Shown here in pieces: positions 22,896 to 30,388 of a DNA stretch of 64,000 nt. The stretch spans positions 1 through 64,000 of IMG/VR virus record IMGVR_UViG_3300032235_000637; one strand, written 5' to 3'. Made by a program: the position numbers and the translations under genes. The notes beneath the pieces are model-generated. The model was not told where the DNA came from, made no database searches, and saw only the letters and a list, made by a program, of their open reading frames with translations. Every line of letters begins with the position of its first letter. The stretch's first letter is position 1. The DNA comes from a virus.

Positions 22896-23215
22896 TGATT
22901 ACTATTTCCGCTCAATTTTTTATTAATTTCTTTTAGCGGTCCTTTAAGCTCGACAAATTCACTCTTGGGGATTATTACATGCTTATCACACCACCGACAC
23001 CACTGGTCAATACCATTTTTATTTACGCCACATTCCGTTTTACTCCATTCGTGACCAGTGGTTTTCCCACATAGCCATGTCTTGATTTTATGTATCAACT
23101 TAATACGTTTCGACCATAAAGGCCAACAATACCATAATTGAGGATATTGTTCATTCGGATATTTTTTATTTTTAGGATGTAATTTCGCAAAAAATAAAAT
23201 AATTTGTTTAATCAT
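22892..23215 (-). CDS. Hypothetical protein, 107 aa, zinc-finger-like end
   Basis: The start at 23215 (MIKQIILFFAKLHPKNKK) overlaps the upstream stop by 8 nt. Contains GKTTGHEWSKTECG and QWCRWCDKHV, a compact C/H cluster. Not recognised. Confidence 0.55.
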   Translation of the reverse strand: MIKQIILFFAKLHPKNKKYPNEQYPQLWYCWPLWSKRIKLIHKIKTWLCGKTTGHEWSKTECGVNKNGIDQWCRWCDKHVIIPKSEFVELKGPLKEINKKLSGNSNQ

Positions 23216-23807
23216 TTTCTTCGTGTCCATCGAGTCCAAATTTTGATTTAATATTATTAATTGTTGTTTCAGCATATCCCACTCCACCGTAGTTTGTCAT
23301 GTGTTCTCTGAGCACTTTTTCAAACTCTATTGCAAGATGGTATTCGATTCCTGGTCTAACATGATCCACTGCAAATGGTTCGTCGCCGTGCTTTTCAACT
23401 ATCGCAATAAGCCTATTATCATAGGGACCGTTCAAATCTCGAAAATCATTCTGTAACTTTCTTTGAGGCATATATTCCCCCGTATAACATTCCACGTTCA
23501 TACCTTGAGATACTAAAGCATGAGATATAAGTTGCATGATTTCTGACTTTCCAGAACACGGGAGTCCTCTGATTAAAATTTCAATTGCTGCCTTTTGTTC
23601 ACCAATATTCTCATCAAAAGCCGAGATGCGAGATGTAAGAATGTCTTCATAATCTTGCATAATCGAAATTTGTTTATGGATTTGTTCCTGTTCCATCGAA
23701 CTTAAAGTAGGGAACACGGGATTTTCGGATATAAATTTCTTCAAAGCATTCAACTGTTTGAGTAATTGATTACGATCTTTAATTAATTGTTTTTGATACT
23801 GTTTCAT
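23208..23807 (-). CDS. Phage helical domain fused to P-loop NTPase, 199 aa
   Basis: The start at the ATG at 23807 is preferred over an upstream TTG. Residues 1-60 (LLKQLNALKKFISENPVF, then MQDYEDILTSRISAF) match a small helical phage family that usually stands alone. Residues 75-110 carry a Walker A, IRGLPCSGKSEIMQL, in a kinase-like context. Nucleotide binding is likely; reaction unknown. Confidence 0.62.
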   Translation of the reverse strand: MKQYQKQLIKDRNQLLKQLNALKKFISENPVFPTLSSMEQEQIHKQISIMQDYEDILTSRISAFDENIGEQKAAIEILIRGLPCSGKSEIMQLISHALVSQGMNVECYTGEYMPQRKLQNDFRDLNGPYDNRLIAIVEKHGDEPFAVDHVRPGIEYHLAIEFEKVLREHMTNYGGVGYAETTINNIKSKFGLDGHEEND

Positions 23808-23815
23808 TGTTTTCT

Positions 23816-23881
23816 TCAAAAATTTTGTTGATGATAATATCTTGCCATTGCTGTTTCTTCGGTTGAGATTTCAATTTTCAT
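23816..23881 (-). pseudogene. Duplicated 5' fragment of the cupin-like gene (21 codons)
   Basis: MKIEISTEETAMARYYHQ copies the start MKIEISSEETAK of 22282-22719; about 32 nt are nearly identical. The frame stops after 21 codons, just upstream of the P-loop gene. Probably a recombination remnant, possibly a translated leader. Confidence 0.5.
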
Positions 23882-23890
23882 AATTTAAAT

Positions 23891-24283
23891 TTAATAACTA
23901 ACTTTTCCAAGTCGATCTTCAATTGATTTGCCGCGAATTTTTCCGTTGATTAAAACAAACTTCTTTTTATTTTTACCATACCAACGCTTCTCATCTTCTT
24001 CTGTTTGTAAATATTGATTCGGCAATTCCCACTGTCTATTTTTTAACATTTCTTTTATAACCTCTTCGATTTGAATCTGCGCTTCTTCAGGGATTTCCCA
24101 TTTTTGGTTACGCTCCTTCCAAGCCATCTCGACACCCCAACGAATAAAGTCCTCCGATTCTTTGACAAACTCTTGTTCGCAAAGCTTAATATCCATCCAA
24201 TCATCAACATACCCATTCCACATTTTGATTTCGGGATTGCCTTTGATTTTTTGCAATTGTTCGATTAATTGATTTTTTTTCAT
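23891..24283 (-). CDS. Hypothetical protein, 130 aa
   Basis: Begins MKKNQLIEQLQKIKGNPEIK, a start typical of small phage proteins of the LIEQLQ...GNPEI type. Remainder helical and Trp-rich (WAWKERNQKWEIP-like region). Not recognised beyond that. Confidence 0.6.
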   Translation of the reverse strand: MKKNQLIEQLQKIKGNPEIKMWNGYVDDWMDIKLCEQEFVKESEDFIRWGVEMAWKERNQKWEIPEEAQIQIEEVIKEMLKNRQWELPNQYLQTEEDEKRWYGKNKKKFVLINGKIRGKSIEDRLGKVSY

Positions 24284-24516
24284 TGTTGTTTAAATTTATA
24301 ATGCTCAAACCATTCTTCTAAAGTAAAGAATTCGACATCTTTATCAGATTTGTTAAATTCGTGACCCAAAAACCAGAAAAAGTATTCAGACTTTTCTTGT
24401 AAATCACAAAAGTCAACATAAGCCCGTTCAGGTGATTCGTATTCAAATGGGATGACTTCAGTTCCTGACGCTTCGTAAGGAACTGACCAATCGTATCGTA
24501 AAATTAGTTTCTGCAT
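24280..24516 (-). CDS. Hypothetical protein, 78 aa
   Basis: Contains FEYESPERAYVDFCDLQEKS and FFWFLGHEFNKS. 4-nt overlap with the gene downstream. Not recognised. Confidence 0.6.
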   Translation of the reverse strand: MQKLILRYDWSVPYEASGTEVIPFEYESPERAYVDFCDLQEKSEYFFWFLGHEFNKSDKDVEFFTLEEWFEHYKFKQQ

Positions 24517-24519
24517 GGT

Positions 24520-24861
24520 TTATGAATAATCTTCTACTTTGTATAAACTATTATCAGTTGTAACGTAAGTCACGCCATTCCGCTCTTCCACATTCCGAAC
24601 AATCGAGCTATGGAAAACACCACGCATTTCGATCAATGCTCCTGTGGTGTCAGATCGGAAAAATCGATTCATTAAAATTTGTCGATCAACTTCAATTTCA
24701 CCAATCAATTCACCGACCATTTCATAAGCAATTGGTGGGGATTTACCTTCAAAGAATTGTTCCCATCCTCCACGCTCTTGATCAATTCTATATTCTTCGA
24801 TTGTTTGCGCTTGAAGCACAAGACTGTTAGGGTTTACGTCTATTTTTGTTAATCTTTTCAT
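24520..24861 (-). CDS. Hypothetical protein, 113 aa
   Basis: The start at 24861 (MKRLTKIDVNPNSLVLQ) lies 6 nt after the TACAAT box; the longer open frame only translates the promoter. Beta-rich end VTYVTTDNSLYKVEDYS. Not recognised. Confidence 0.65.
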   Translation of the reverse strand: MKRLTKIDVNPNSLVLQAQTIEEYRIDQERGGWEQFFEGKSPPIAYEMVGELIGEIEVDRQILMNRFFRSDTTGALIEMRGVFHSSIVRNVEERNGVTYVTTDNSLYKVEDYS

Positions 24862-24868
24862 GCTACTA

Positions 24869-24887
24869 TTGTAATCTAGTTTTTTAT
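24869..24887 (-). promoter_or_regulatory. Accessory-type promoter for 24520-24861
   Basis: The reverse strand reads ATAAAAAACTAGATTACAA then T; start codon 6 nt after TACAAT. Confidence 0.68.
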
Positions 24888-25123
24888 TTGTCTCTCCCAC
24901 AATATTGACAACGCTCTGCCAAAATTCCATTTAATTTGCGTCTTCTTTCTGGTGTAATAGCGAATTTGTGTCCTGTCTTTTCAAAGCATTCTTGATACAA
25001 TTCAGCCTCTTCTTTCAACCATTTTTTAGAAGCTTCTGCCAATAAAGAAGAGCGTTCTTCAGAATGTTTATCCAGTAATGCGCGATGTTTCCTCCACATT
25101 TCTTTACCAAGTTCTTTACTCAT
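24884..25123 (-). CDS. Hypothetical protein, 79 aa
   Basis: The start at 25123 (MSKELGKEMWRKHRALL) overlaps the upstream stop as ATGAGTAA. Charged helix with a C-terminal CQYCGRDK and GHKF, perhaps one zinc site. Not recognised. Confidence 0.58.
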   Translation of the reverse strand: MSKELGKEMWRKHRALLDKHSEERSSLLAEASKKWLKEEAELYQECFEKTGHKFAITPERRRKLNGILAERCQYCGRDK

Positions 25124-25385
25124 ACCATCCAAATAATCGCATCACATCATCTTTTTGCTTACCACCATACTTCAATGCTGATTGTAGTAAATACAACCCA
25201 TTGCAAGCCTCACTGCCACCACAACCAGCACCACATATACACATTCTCGCGCCACCAGCACCGCTTCTGTGACTATCATGACACACCTTAAAAAGCGCAT
25301 CAACAGCTTTGTGATTCCTGATTAGGCAATCATCGCACCAAGTGTAATTGTCGGATGATTTTTTACCACAGTAGCATTCTTTCAT
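25116..25385 (-). CDS. Cys-rich protein, 89 aa
   Basis: Ten cysteines in ECYCGKKSSDNYTWCDDC and ARMCICGAGCGGSEACNG, arranged as zinc-ribbon-like clusters. Possible zinc-binding adaptor. Function unknown. Confidence 0.6.
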   Translation of the reverse strand: MKECYCGKKSSDNYTWCDDCLIRNHKAVDALFKVCHDSHRSGAGGARMCICGAGCGGSEACNGLYLLQSALKYGGKQKDDVMRLFGWYE

Positions 25386-25693
25386 AATTTTTCCAATTTT
25401 TCAAAATCTACCACATGATCCTCTTCTACCAAATATTCCCTACACCAATTTCCACCACCAAAAAAATTAATCCACGATCCAACATATTCCATCTCACTCC
25501 ACCCATGTTCTTTACAATCAGGTAAAGCATAATAAAGTTCTCTAAATTTAATATCGTCTCTTTCGATGAAAGCGGCATGAAGAATATCCATCTGTCTTTG
25601 AAGCTGTTCACCTTTAAAGCATTTTTTCAAACGACGAATCTCTTTTTTCAAATCGTAATCATAGACTTCTGTTTTTGTAACTGTTATTTTCAT
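25382..25693 (-). CDS. Hypothetical protein, 103 aa
   Basis: Begins MKITVTKTEVYDYDLKKEIR with a basic helical middle (LKKCFKGEQLQRQMD). 4-nt overlaps on both sides. Not recognised. Confidence 0.6.
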   Translation of the reverse strand: MKITVTKTEVYDYDLKKEIRRLKKCFKGEQLQRQMDILHAAFIERDDIKFRELYYALPDCKEHGWSEMEYVGSWINFFGGGNWCREYLVEEDHVVDFEKLEKL

Positions 25694-26157
25694 ACTTCAC
25701 GATTTTTCAAAATGTATTCAATTACTTTCTTCGTCTCTGCTTGAATATGTTTAACATCTTTCAAAATATTCTGTAGATGATCGGTATCGCAATTCTTTAG
25801 GAGAACGCATTTCAGAGGTGATTTACCATCTTTACCACGAGTCCCCCAAATAAAATTCTCGACTTGCACTTCGATGCTATCACAATTTGGATGTTCTTCA
25901 GGTGGTAGGATTCTACCTTGTTTCACATCCCAAACACCATTGATTTCTTTTCGATTATATTTGTTATAAATTTCTGCGAAATCTTCATCAACTTCAAACC
26001 AAACTCTTTTACCTTCCAAAGAATAGCGATTGTAGCCACCGTAAAAATTAGTGTGGGGTTGACCACCATCAAACATCATGTCACCATGAGTCACATAATG
26101 ATAGTGATGGAGCGATGCGATGAATTTCTCACCGTCTGTTATTCCTAAAAGTTTCAT
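25690..26157 (-). CDS. Hypothetical protein, 155 aa
   Basis: Begins MKLLGITDGEKFIASLHHYH; Tyr/Gly-rich (FYGGYNRYSLEGKRVWFEV) and a helical C-terminus. ATG 6 nt after TATACT. First gene of a run down to 24884. Not recognised. Confidence 0.62.
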   Translation of the reverse strand: MKLLGITDGEKFIASLHHYHYVTHGDMMFDGGQPHTNFYGGYNRYSLEGKRVWFEVDEDFAEIYNKYNRKEINGVWDVKQGRILPPEEHPNCDSIEVQVENFIWGTRGKDGKSPLKCVLLKNCDTDHLQNILKDVKHIQAETKKVIEYILKNREV

Positions 26158-26164
26158 GATTATA

Positions 26165-26182
26165 GTATACCTTAGTTTTTAT
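26165..26182 (-). promoter_or_regulatory. Accessory-type promoter for 25690-26157
   Basis: The reverse strand reads ATAAAAACTAAGGTATAC then T; start codon 6 nt after TATACT. Confidence 0.66.
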
Positions 26183-26397
26183 TTTCCAAAAATTGTTTCC
26201 ATTGTGTTCATTTGATCAATTGTTTCGCGAACTTCTTCTTCACTGATTTGTTCATCATCTTGATTAAGGACGCGAAATGGATAGGACAGTTCTCTTACTT
26301 GCTCTATGATGGGCATCAAATAGCGGCGATAATCGCCCATTGTCCAAGTTTGCCCACCATCGTCGGAGTATTCGTAATAATAAAATTTATGTTTCAT
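26179..26397 (-). CDS. Hypothetical protein, 72 aa
   Basis: MKHKFYYYEYSDDGGQTWTM and an acidic helical end (DEQISEEEVRETIDQMN). Not recognised. Confidence 0.6.
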   Translation of the reverse strand: MKHKFYYYEYSDDGGQTWTMGDYRRYLMPIIEQVRELSYPFRVLNQDDEQISEEEVRETIDQMNTMETIFGK

Positions 26398-26405
26398 TTT
26401 GTTGA

Positions 26406-26534
26406 TTAATTGTCAGAGAAAAGAGCGATGATTATTGCTGTTGCGTATGCTGCCCAAACAAAAAACAGTTCAGGGTTGCGTTTGTGAAATTCCCATTCTT
26501 CGCGTAGATGTTCTTTATATTCTTTCCATTTCAT
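26406..26534 (-). CDS. Small membrane protein, 42 aa
   Basis: MKWKEYKEHLREEWEFHKR then a hydrophobic helix LFFVWAAYATAIIIALF and a short SDN tail. It overlaps the end of 26515-26712 by 20 nt. Function unknown. Confidence 0.55.
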   Translation of the reverse strand: MKWKEYKEHLREEWEFHKRNPELFFVWAAYATAIIIALFSDN

Positions 26535-26712
26535 ATTTCTGGTGTCTTCGGTAATTATCAAATCTTTCAATCAGATTGTCAAGTTCTAAATTGTGATATT
26601 CTCCTTTTGTGATGATAGCTCTATCAGCTTGCAAAATTGAATAACAAGTGGAGAGACGAATATTTTTATCGGGGTCTTCTATTGTAATTGTAATTGTTTC
26701 GTTGCCTGTCAT
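26515..26712 (-). CDS. Hypothetical protein, 65 aa
   Basis: Begins MTGNETITITIEDPDKNIRL; ends in a charged helix FDNYRRHQKYEMERI. ATGA overlap with the HNH gene. Not recognised. Confidence 0.58.
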   Translation of the reverse strand: MTGNETITITIEDPDKNIRLSTCYSILQADRAIITKGEYHNLELDNLIERFDNYRRHQKYEMERI

Positions 26713-27290
26713 TGTTTCAATAGTTCAGGGTTCTCGAAATTCTCATATATTTTTAATATTTCTTTTGCCCATTTAATTTTATCCTCTACCCTTTGTCCAC
26801 TTGGCTGCGTAGTATTCCAAAGTTCTAGGTTAGATAATTCATTATTTTGCCTATTTCCATCTTTGTGGTGAACATTTTCACCTTTAGCAAGCGGTCTTTC
26901 AAGATATTTAGACATTACTAATCTATGTTCACCGATATAACCTTTTTTTGTCGTGTTAGGGTGATTCGGTTCGTAAACCATAACATATCCATTTGCATCT
27001 ATAATTCTTCCACCCTTCCATCCACAACTTCTTTTGCCCTTATGTGCCAATGCGCTATTTTTACGAGCAAGTTCTGAAAACTTAGGTTCTAATGGTTTTA
27101 ATCCCATTTCTTTTATAAATCCCGTCCAATTACCAAATCTCTGACGTATGGGCATATTACTCGGAGTCTCTGAGTCCAAGTAATATTGCTCTGCGGTAGG
27201 TCTCGCACCAAGTCTTTGTTCCAAATCCTTGAATGACTGTATCAGTTTCTTCTTCGTCCATTTGATAGACGCTTCCTTTGATGTTTCCAT
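26709..27290 (-). CDS. HNH homing endonuclease
   Basis: 193 aa. The C-terminal half has GEHRLVMSKYLERPLAKGE, VHHKDGNRQNNELSNLELW, the HNH motif of phage homing enzymes. Residues 10-65 (LEQRLGARPTAEQYY, then RQRFGNWTGFIKEMGL) match the homing-endonuclease-associated repeat used for DNA recognition. Its start overlaps the YopX-like gene by 134 nt in another frame, and its tail FENPELLKQ resembles the normal end of YopX proteins, suggesting insertion into that gene. Confidence 0.85.
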   Translation of the reverse strand: METSKEASIKWTKKKLIQSFKDLEQRLGARPTAEQYYLDSETPSNMPIRQRFGNWTGFIKEMGLKPLEPKFSELARKNSALAHKGKRSCGWKGGRIIDANGYVMVYEPNHPNTTKKGYIGEHRLVMSKYLERPLAKGENVHHKDGNRQNNELSNLELWNTTQPSGQRVEDKIKWAKEILKIYENFENPELLKQ

Positions 27291-27588
27291 GTTTATCTAT
27301 TATATCGCCTTCATAAACTTCTTTCAAGTTGTTCTTGTCTTTCATGCCAGTAAATTGAACGAGAACATATCTCGGCTCATTCACAATCTCACTGCCACGA
27401 AAATAATAATTAGGAGCAGGATTGGCATTATAGCGCGTTTTACGATCACCATCAATTGCACCAACAAAATCAGTTAGCTGTCCTGTGAAGGGATCAATCT
27501 GCCAATTGCTAAAGCAATGCAGTGAGCAATCGTTCTCAGCCCATGCTTCGGCTTGTCTGTCCCAGATACGGAATTTTAATTCTCTCAT
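27157..27588 (-). CDS. YopX-like protein, probably C-terminally altered by HNH insertion
   Basis: 143 aa. MRELKFRIWDRQAEAW, VLVQFTGMKDKNNLKEVYEG and DIIDKHG are the YopX signature (R-[KR]-FR-WD...QFTG-KDK...YEGDI). The last 40 residues do not look like YopX; they are the out-of-frame translation of the HNH start. Function of YopX proteins is unknown. Confidence 0.72.
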   Translation of the reverse strand: MRELKFRIWDRQAEAWAENDCSLHCFSNWQIDPFTGQLTDFVGAIDGDRKTRYNANPAPNYYFRGSEIVNEPRYVLVQFTGMKDKNNLKEVYEGDIIDKHGNIKGSVYQMDEEETDTVIQGFGTKTWCETYRRAILLGLRDSE

Positions 27589-27591
27589 ATT

Positions 27592-27852
27592 TTACCACGC
27601 AATTAAAGTTCTAAGCTGGTCAGTAATAGTATCAAATAAACCATTTGGCCAAAGAAGTTGACCCTTTTCATTGATTGGACTCTCCGCATTTTTGTAACGA
27701 ACACTGAAACCAGTCGCCGCAGCTTGCTTGATTTGAATGCGAAGGTCGTTAAATTCATAATCATTTTCAACAGTGCCGAAATACTCACCGTTTAGGTAAA
27801 TGTCGGCAGGTTCAGGGTAAATTTTTCGAATTTGAATATCAGTAATTTTCAT
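27592..27852 (-). CDS. Hypothetical protein, 86 aa
   Basis: MKITDIQIRKIYPEPADIYL, GEYFGTVENDYEFN and KGQLLWPNGLFDTI. Not recognised; operon with neighbours at 1-4 nt. Confidence 0.6.
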   Translation of the reverse strand: MKITDIQIRKIYPEPADIYLNGEYFGTVENDYEFNDLRIQIKQAAATGFSVRYKNAESPINEKGQLLWPNGLFDTITDQLRTLIAW

Positions 27853-27853
27853 A

Positions 27854-28135
27854 TTATTCTTTTAATAGATTTTTTAATGCATTGATCAGATCGAGAACTG
27901 TCGCATCACAACATTGACCATTATCAACATGCTCTTCTGTGAGATATTTTAAAGCTTCCACCAATGGTAGATTTTCTTCTACAGTTGTAACATAAACTTC
28001 ATGAGCTTTCAAATTGTTGATTTTTTCCTGCAATGCAATAAGCTTGCCAGCGAGTTCTACATTGGATTTTCCAAGTTCTTGATTGGAGGTTTGTAGCTTA
28101 GAAAAGTCTTGAACGATGTCAATATTCGGATTCAT
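27854..28135 (-). CDS. Hypothetical coiled-coil protein, 93 aa
   Basis: The first half is a Gln/Glu/Leu coiled coil (ELAGKLIALQEKINNLKAHE); the second half contains CCDATVLDLINALKNLL. Not recognised. Confidence 0.6.
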   Translation of the reverse strand: MNPNIDIVQDFSKLQTSNQELGKSNVELAGKLIALQEKINNLKAHEVYVTTVEENLPLVEALKYLTEEHVDNGQCCDATVLDLINALKNLLKE

Positions 28136-28458
28136 TTTTTTTGTAATGTTTTTAATATCGCCAATGCTTTTTCTTTACGATTTGCCACAACAGCATCGTC
28201 CATATTTCCACCAACAATCTCATAAAGATTCAAAATATAAAGCCTTTCTTCGCCTCTTGTGAATGAAGCAATGATGTCGTGTGTGGCGTTTGCATCTGAG
28301 CAGTAATCGGGATATGGAATATCATCATCGTCATCATCGTCATATTTAGTCCATGGACCACTATGGACGATTTTGGCAAAAGACCAACCATATTCTTTGG
28401 GTTTAAATATCCACCCCCGCAATTTAGCAATAGCGATGTTGATTTCTTTATTGTTCAT
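28132..28458 (-). CDS. Phage ABA-sandwich-like protein, 108 aa
   Basis: The start at 28458 (MNNKEINIAIAKLRGW) overlaps the upstream stop. The IAIAKLRGW opening and DYCSDANATHDIIASF match the small phage ABA-sandwich family of unknown function. Contains a run of seven Asp, which pauses the fold between strands. Confidence 0.65.
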   Translation of the reverse strand: MNNKEINIAIAKLRGWIFKPKEYGWSFAKIVHSGPWTKYDDDDDDDIPYPDYCSDANATHDIIASFTRGEERLYILNLYEIVGGNMDDAVVANRKEKALAILKTLQKK

Positions 28459-28942
28459 CTCTTTGTTTCTGATAATGTTCATCGCAGCGCGTTTTCCACC
28501 ATCCTGTGCTGCGCAACTCACCATCTTTACCACAGACTTCGCAGACTGTCAAGGATTTTTCTTCCCATTTGCGACAAATACCATAATATTCATCGCGATA
28601 GATTTCCCATGCACCCTCACTCTTTTCCAAATCACCTTGGGGAGTGAATTTGCCAAATTTTTCTTTAATAATGCATCCTTTGTATTGAAAGATGTGACCT
28701 TCTGCGGCAGCTTTTTCAGCAAGCTTCTGCAAATCTTCACAAAAGCCGATTACAATATCTTTCCAACCGATACCATGTTCAAAACCATAGCGTAGATTCA
28801 CCATATCTTCTTTCTTGACGAAATCTTTGTAGTATTTTCCCCAAATATCAATAACATACTCCGATGGTTCTAAGAAAATCTTGGGAAATTTTTCGACGAC
28901 TGGTAGCCAGTCTTTGTTTACGTGTTCTTTAATGAATTCCAT
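28448..28942 (-). CDS. Hypothetical protein, 164 aa, C-terminal zinc finger
   Basis: LRYGFEHGIGWKDIVIGFCE, IIKEKFGKF and CEVCGKDGELRSTGWWKTRC followed by DEHY: a recurrent phage/bacterial family with a C-terminal CxxC...CxxxH zinc site. Function unknown. Confidence 0.68.
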   Translation of the reverse strand: MEFIKEHVNKDWLPVVEKFPKIFLEPSEYVIDIWGKYYKDFVKKEDMVNLRYGFEHGIGWKDIVIGFCEDLQKLAEKAAAEGHIFQYKGCIIKEKFGKFTPQGDLEKSEGAWEIYRDEYYGICRKWEEKSLTVCEVCGKDGELRSTGWWKTRCDEHYQKQRDEQ

Positions 28943-28946
28943 AATT

Positions 28947-29111
28947 TTAAAATTTGTCCACCCATGCTGGACGTTGAGGTTTTGGTTTTGGGTTACACTG
29001 CAATTTGAATGATGCTATCTGCTCTTGCACATGTTTACGCATGGCGAGTGTTTTTGCTTGTGATAGGTTAATCTCAAAGCACGTAAGAATAATTTGTTGA
29101 TCACGGGTCAT
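28947..29111 (-). CDS. Hypothetical protein, 54 aa
   Basis: MTRDQQIILTCFEINLSQAK, a basic helix, then a proline-rich tail NPKPKPQRPAWVDKF. It fills an otherwise empty 190-nt gap. Not recognised. Confidence 0.55.
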   Translation of the reverse strand: MTRDQQIILTCFEINLSQAKTLAMRKHVQEQIASFKLQCNPKPKPQRPAWVDKF

Positions 29112-29138
29112 TGATTTACTTCCTTCTATTCACAGTTT

Positions 29139-29489
29139 TTACACTTCAGTGTCTTTGACGAATTTTCCATCGACCATTTTCCCAGAGCGTTTTGAGATCA
29201 CTTCATATGCTTGCTGTAAGCACTCTTCCAAGGTGAACCCATACATCTCACATACTCCAATCAAGGTGACTATGGTGTCTCCAATGCCATCTTTGATTTC
29301 AGTGAGTGAATCAATTTCTTTTCCTTCGCCGTTTGTAACTGTGTTAATTCCATAAGAGTGTAGCACTGCGGCATCTCGCGTCTCTGTTAGCTCTTCCTGC
29401 GTTTTCTCTAATTGTTTGAGAGGATTACTATTTTCAATGATTCCTTTTGCGTGAAACCAATCTACTACATCATCAATTAATAAGTTCAT
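29139..29489 (-). CDS. MazG-like NTP pyrophosphohydrolase, 116 aa
   Basis: All-alpha NTP-PPase pattern: LEKTQEELTETRDAAV supplies the first acidic helix, EIKDGIGDTIVTLIGVC the second, and YEVISKRSGKMVDGKFVK is the typical C-terminal substrate loop. Likely removes pyrophosphate from a nucleotide, housekeeping for dNTP pools or (p)ppGpp-type signals. Confidence 0.78.
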   Translation of the reverse strand: MNLLIDDVVDWFHAKGIIENSNPLKQLEKTQEELTETRDAAVLHSYGINTVTNGEGKEIDSLTEIKDGIGDTIVTLIGVCEMYGFTLEECLQQAYEVISKRSGKMVDGKFVKDTEV

Positions 29490-29510
29490 ATAATTTATTT
29501 GTTTGTTCGT

Positions 29511-30014
29511 TTATCGTAATTTTAAGCTATTTTTAATATTTTGCTCTTGACGCTCAAGAACATGATCAGGCACATTATGAATGTTTTTATTGCCATGACG
29601 ATTCTCAAGCACCAATGAGAAAACCATAATACCACGTTTTTCCGCTTCGTCAAGATAAAATTTGTAGTCGCTTTCTTTCGTGTTCGTATTTGAGACTACA
29701 ATGGTATCTGCAAACGGTGAGTCAAGCAATTCCAAATACTTGTCTTGGCAAGCTTTGTGAGCCTGTCCAAGCTTGGAAGCATCGAAATTGTAATTACCTT
29801 GTTCGTCTGTGAAGAAATCATCGGCACAGCAAATGAAATCACTGGACTCTAGAAATTCAGCAAAAGTAGATTTTCCCGCTCCACTCGTCGCACGAATAAC
29901 CACTACACGTTTCAACGAATAATCAAGTTTAGATGCGAAAAACGCATTCAATTCTTCGTCTGACGTATTCGCTAATTTTTCATCAAATGCTTTTTTAAAT
30001 TCTTCAGGGTTCAT
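29511..30014 (-). CDS. P-loop kinase, polynucleotide-kinase / NEDD4BP2-like
   Basis: 167 aa. Walker A is RATSGAGKST (K48), followed by CADDFF at about 63-68, KLGQAHKACQDKYLEL, VSNTNTKESD and a lid-like ENRHGNKNIHNVPDHVLERQ. This set is typical of small PNK-type kinases in phages. 5'-hydroxyl RNA/DNA phosphorylation would complement the two RNA ligases; the substrate is inferred. ATG 7 nt after TACAAT. Confidence 0.75.
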   Translation of the reverse strand: MNPEEFKKAFDEKLANTSDEELNAFFASKLDYSLKRVVVIRATSGAGKSTFAEFLESSDFICCADDFFTDEQGNYNFDASKLGQAHKACQDKYLELLDSPFADTIVVSNTNTKESDYKFYLDEAEKRGIMVFSLVLENRHGNKNIHNVPDHVLERQEQNIKNSLKLR

Positions 30015-30023
30015 GTCGCCAAT

Positions 30024-30041
30024 TGTAGGCTAGTTTTTTAT
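30024..30041 (-). promoter_or_regulatory. Accessory-type promoter for PNK-like gene
   Basis: The reverse strand reads ATAAAAAACTAGCCTACA then AT; start codon 7 nt after TACAAT. Confidence 0.68.
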
Positions 30042-30218
30042 TCTCATCCACCAATCCGATATTTCCATGTGGAATTGGCGTTCGTTCTTGATTTCTCCTT
30101 CTTTGAGGTAGATGTAGGACTCTGGAAATTCCGCATCCGTATCTGACCACACTTCAATTACATCATCACCTTCTTTCATAATGAAGGTGTAACTGTTAAT
30201 ATTACCTGTATATTTCAT
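30030..30218 (-). CDS. Hypothetical protein, 62 aa
   Basis: MKYTGNINSYTFIMKEGDDV, beta-rich, ends HMEISDWWMRIKN. ATGA overlap with 30215-30388. Not recognised. Confidence 0.58.
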   Translation of the reverse strand: MKYTGNINSYTFIMKEGDDVIEVWSDTDAEFPESYIYLKEGEIKNERQFHMEISDWWMRIKN

Positions 30219-30388
30219 TGTCTAAATTTTTTAATCAAAACATCATGATAACCTAAATCTTGTAATTTATGATGCTCCTTTAGGGCATCTTCTAATGTAT
30301 CAACTCTTTTTTTCAAAAAATGGAGTAGTCCATCTCTTTCTTTTCTATAGGAAATAATATAATTTCCATAATTGAATTTATCTTTCAT
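30215..30388 (-). CDS. Hypothetical protein, 57 aa
   Basis: MKDKFNYGNYIISYRKERDG, LLHFLKKRVDTLEDALKEHH, then KLQDLGYHDVLIKKFRQ. A small alpha-beta protein that fills the gap upstream of 30030-30218 with overlaps on both sides. Not recognised. Confidence 0.58.
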   Translation of the reverse strand: MKDKFNYGNYIISYRKERDGLLHFLKKRVDTLEDALKEHHKLQDLGYHDVLIKKFRQ

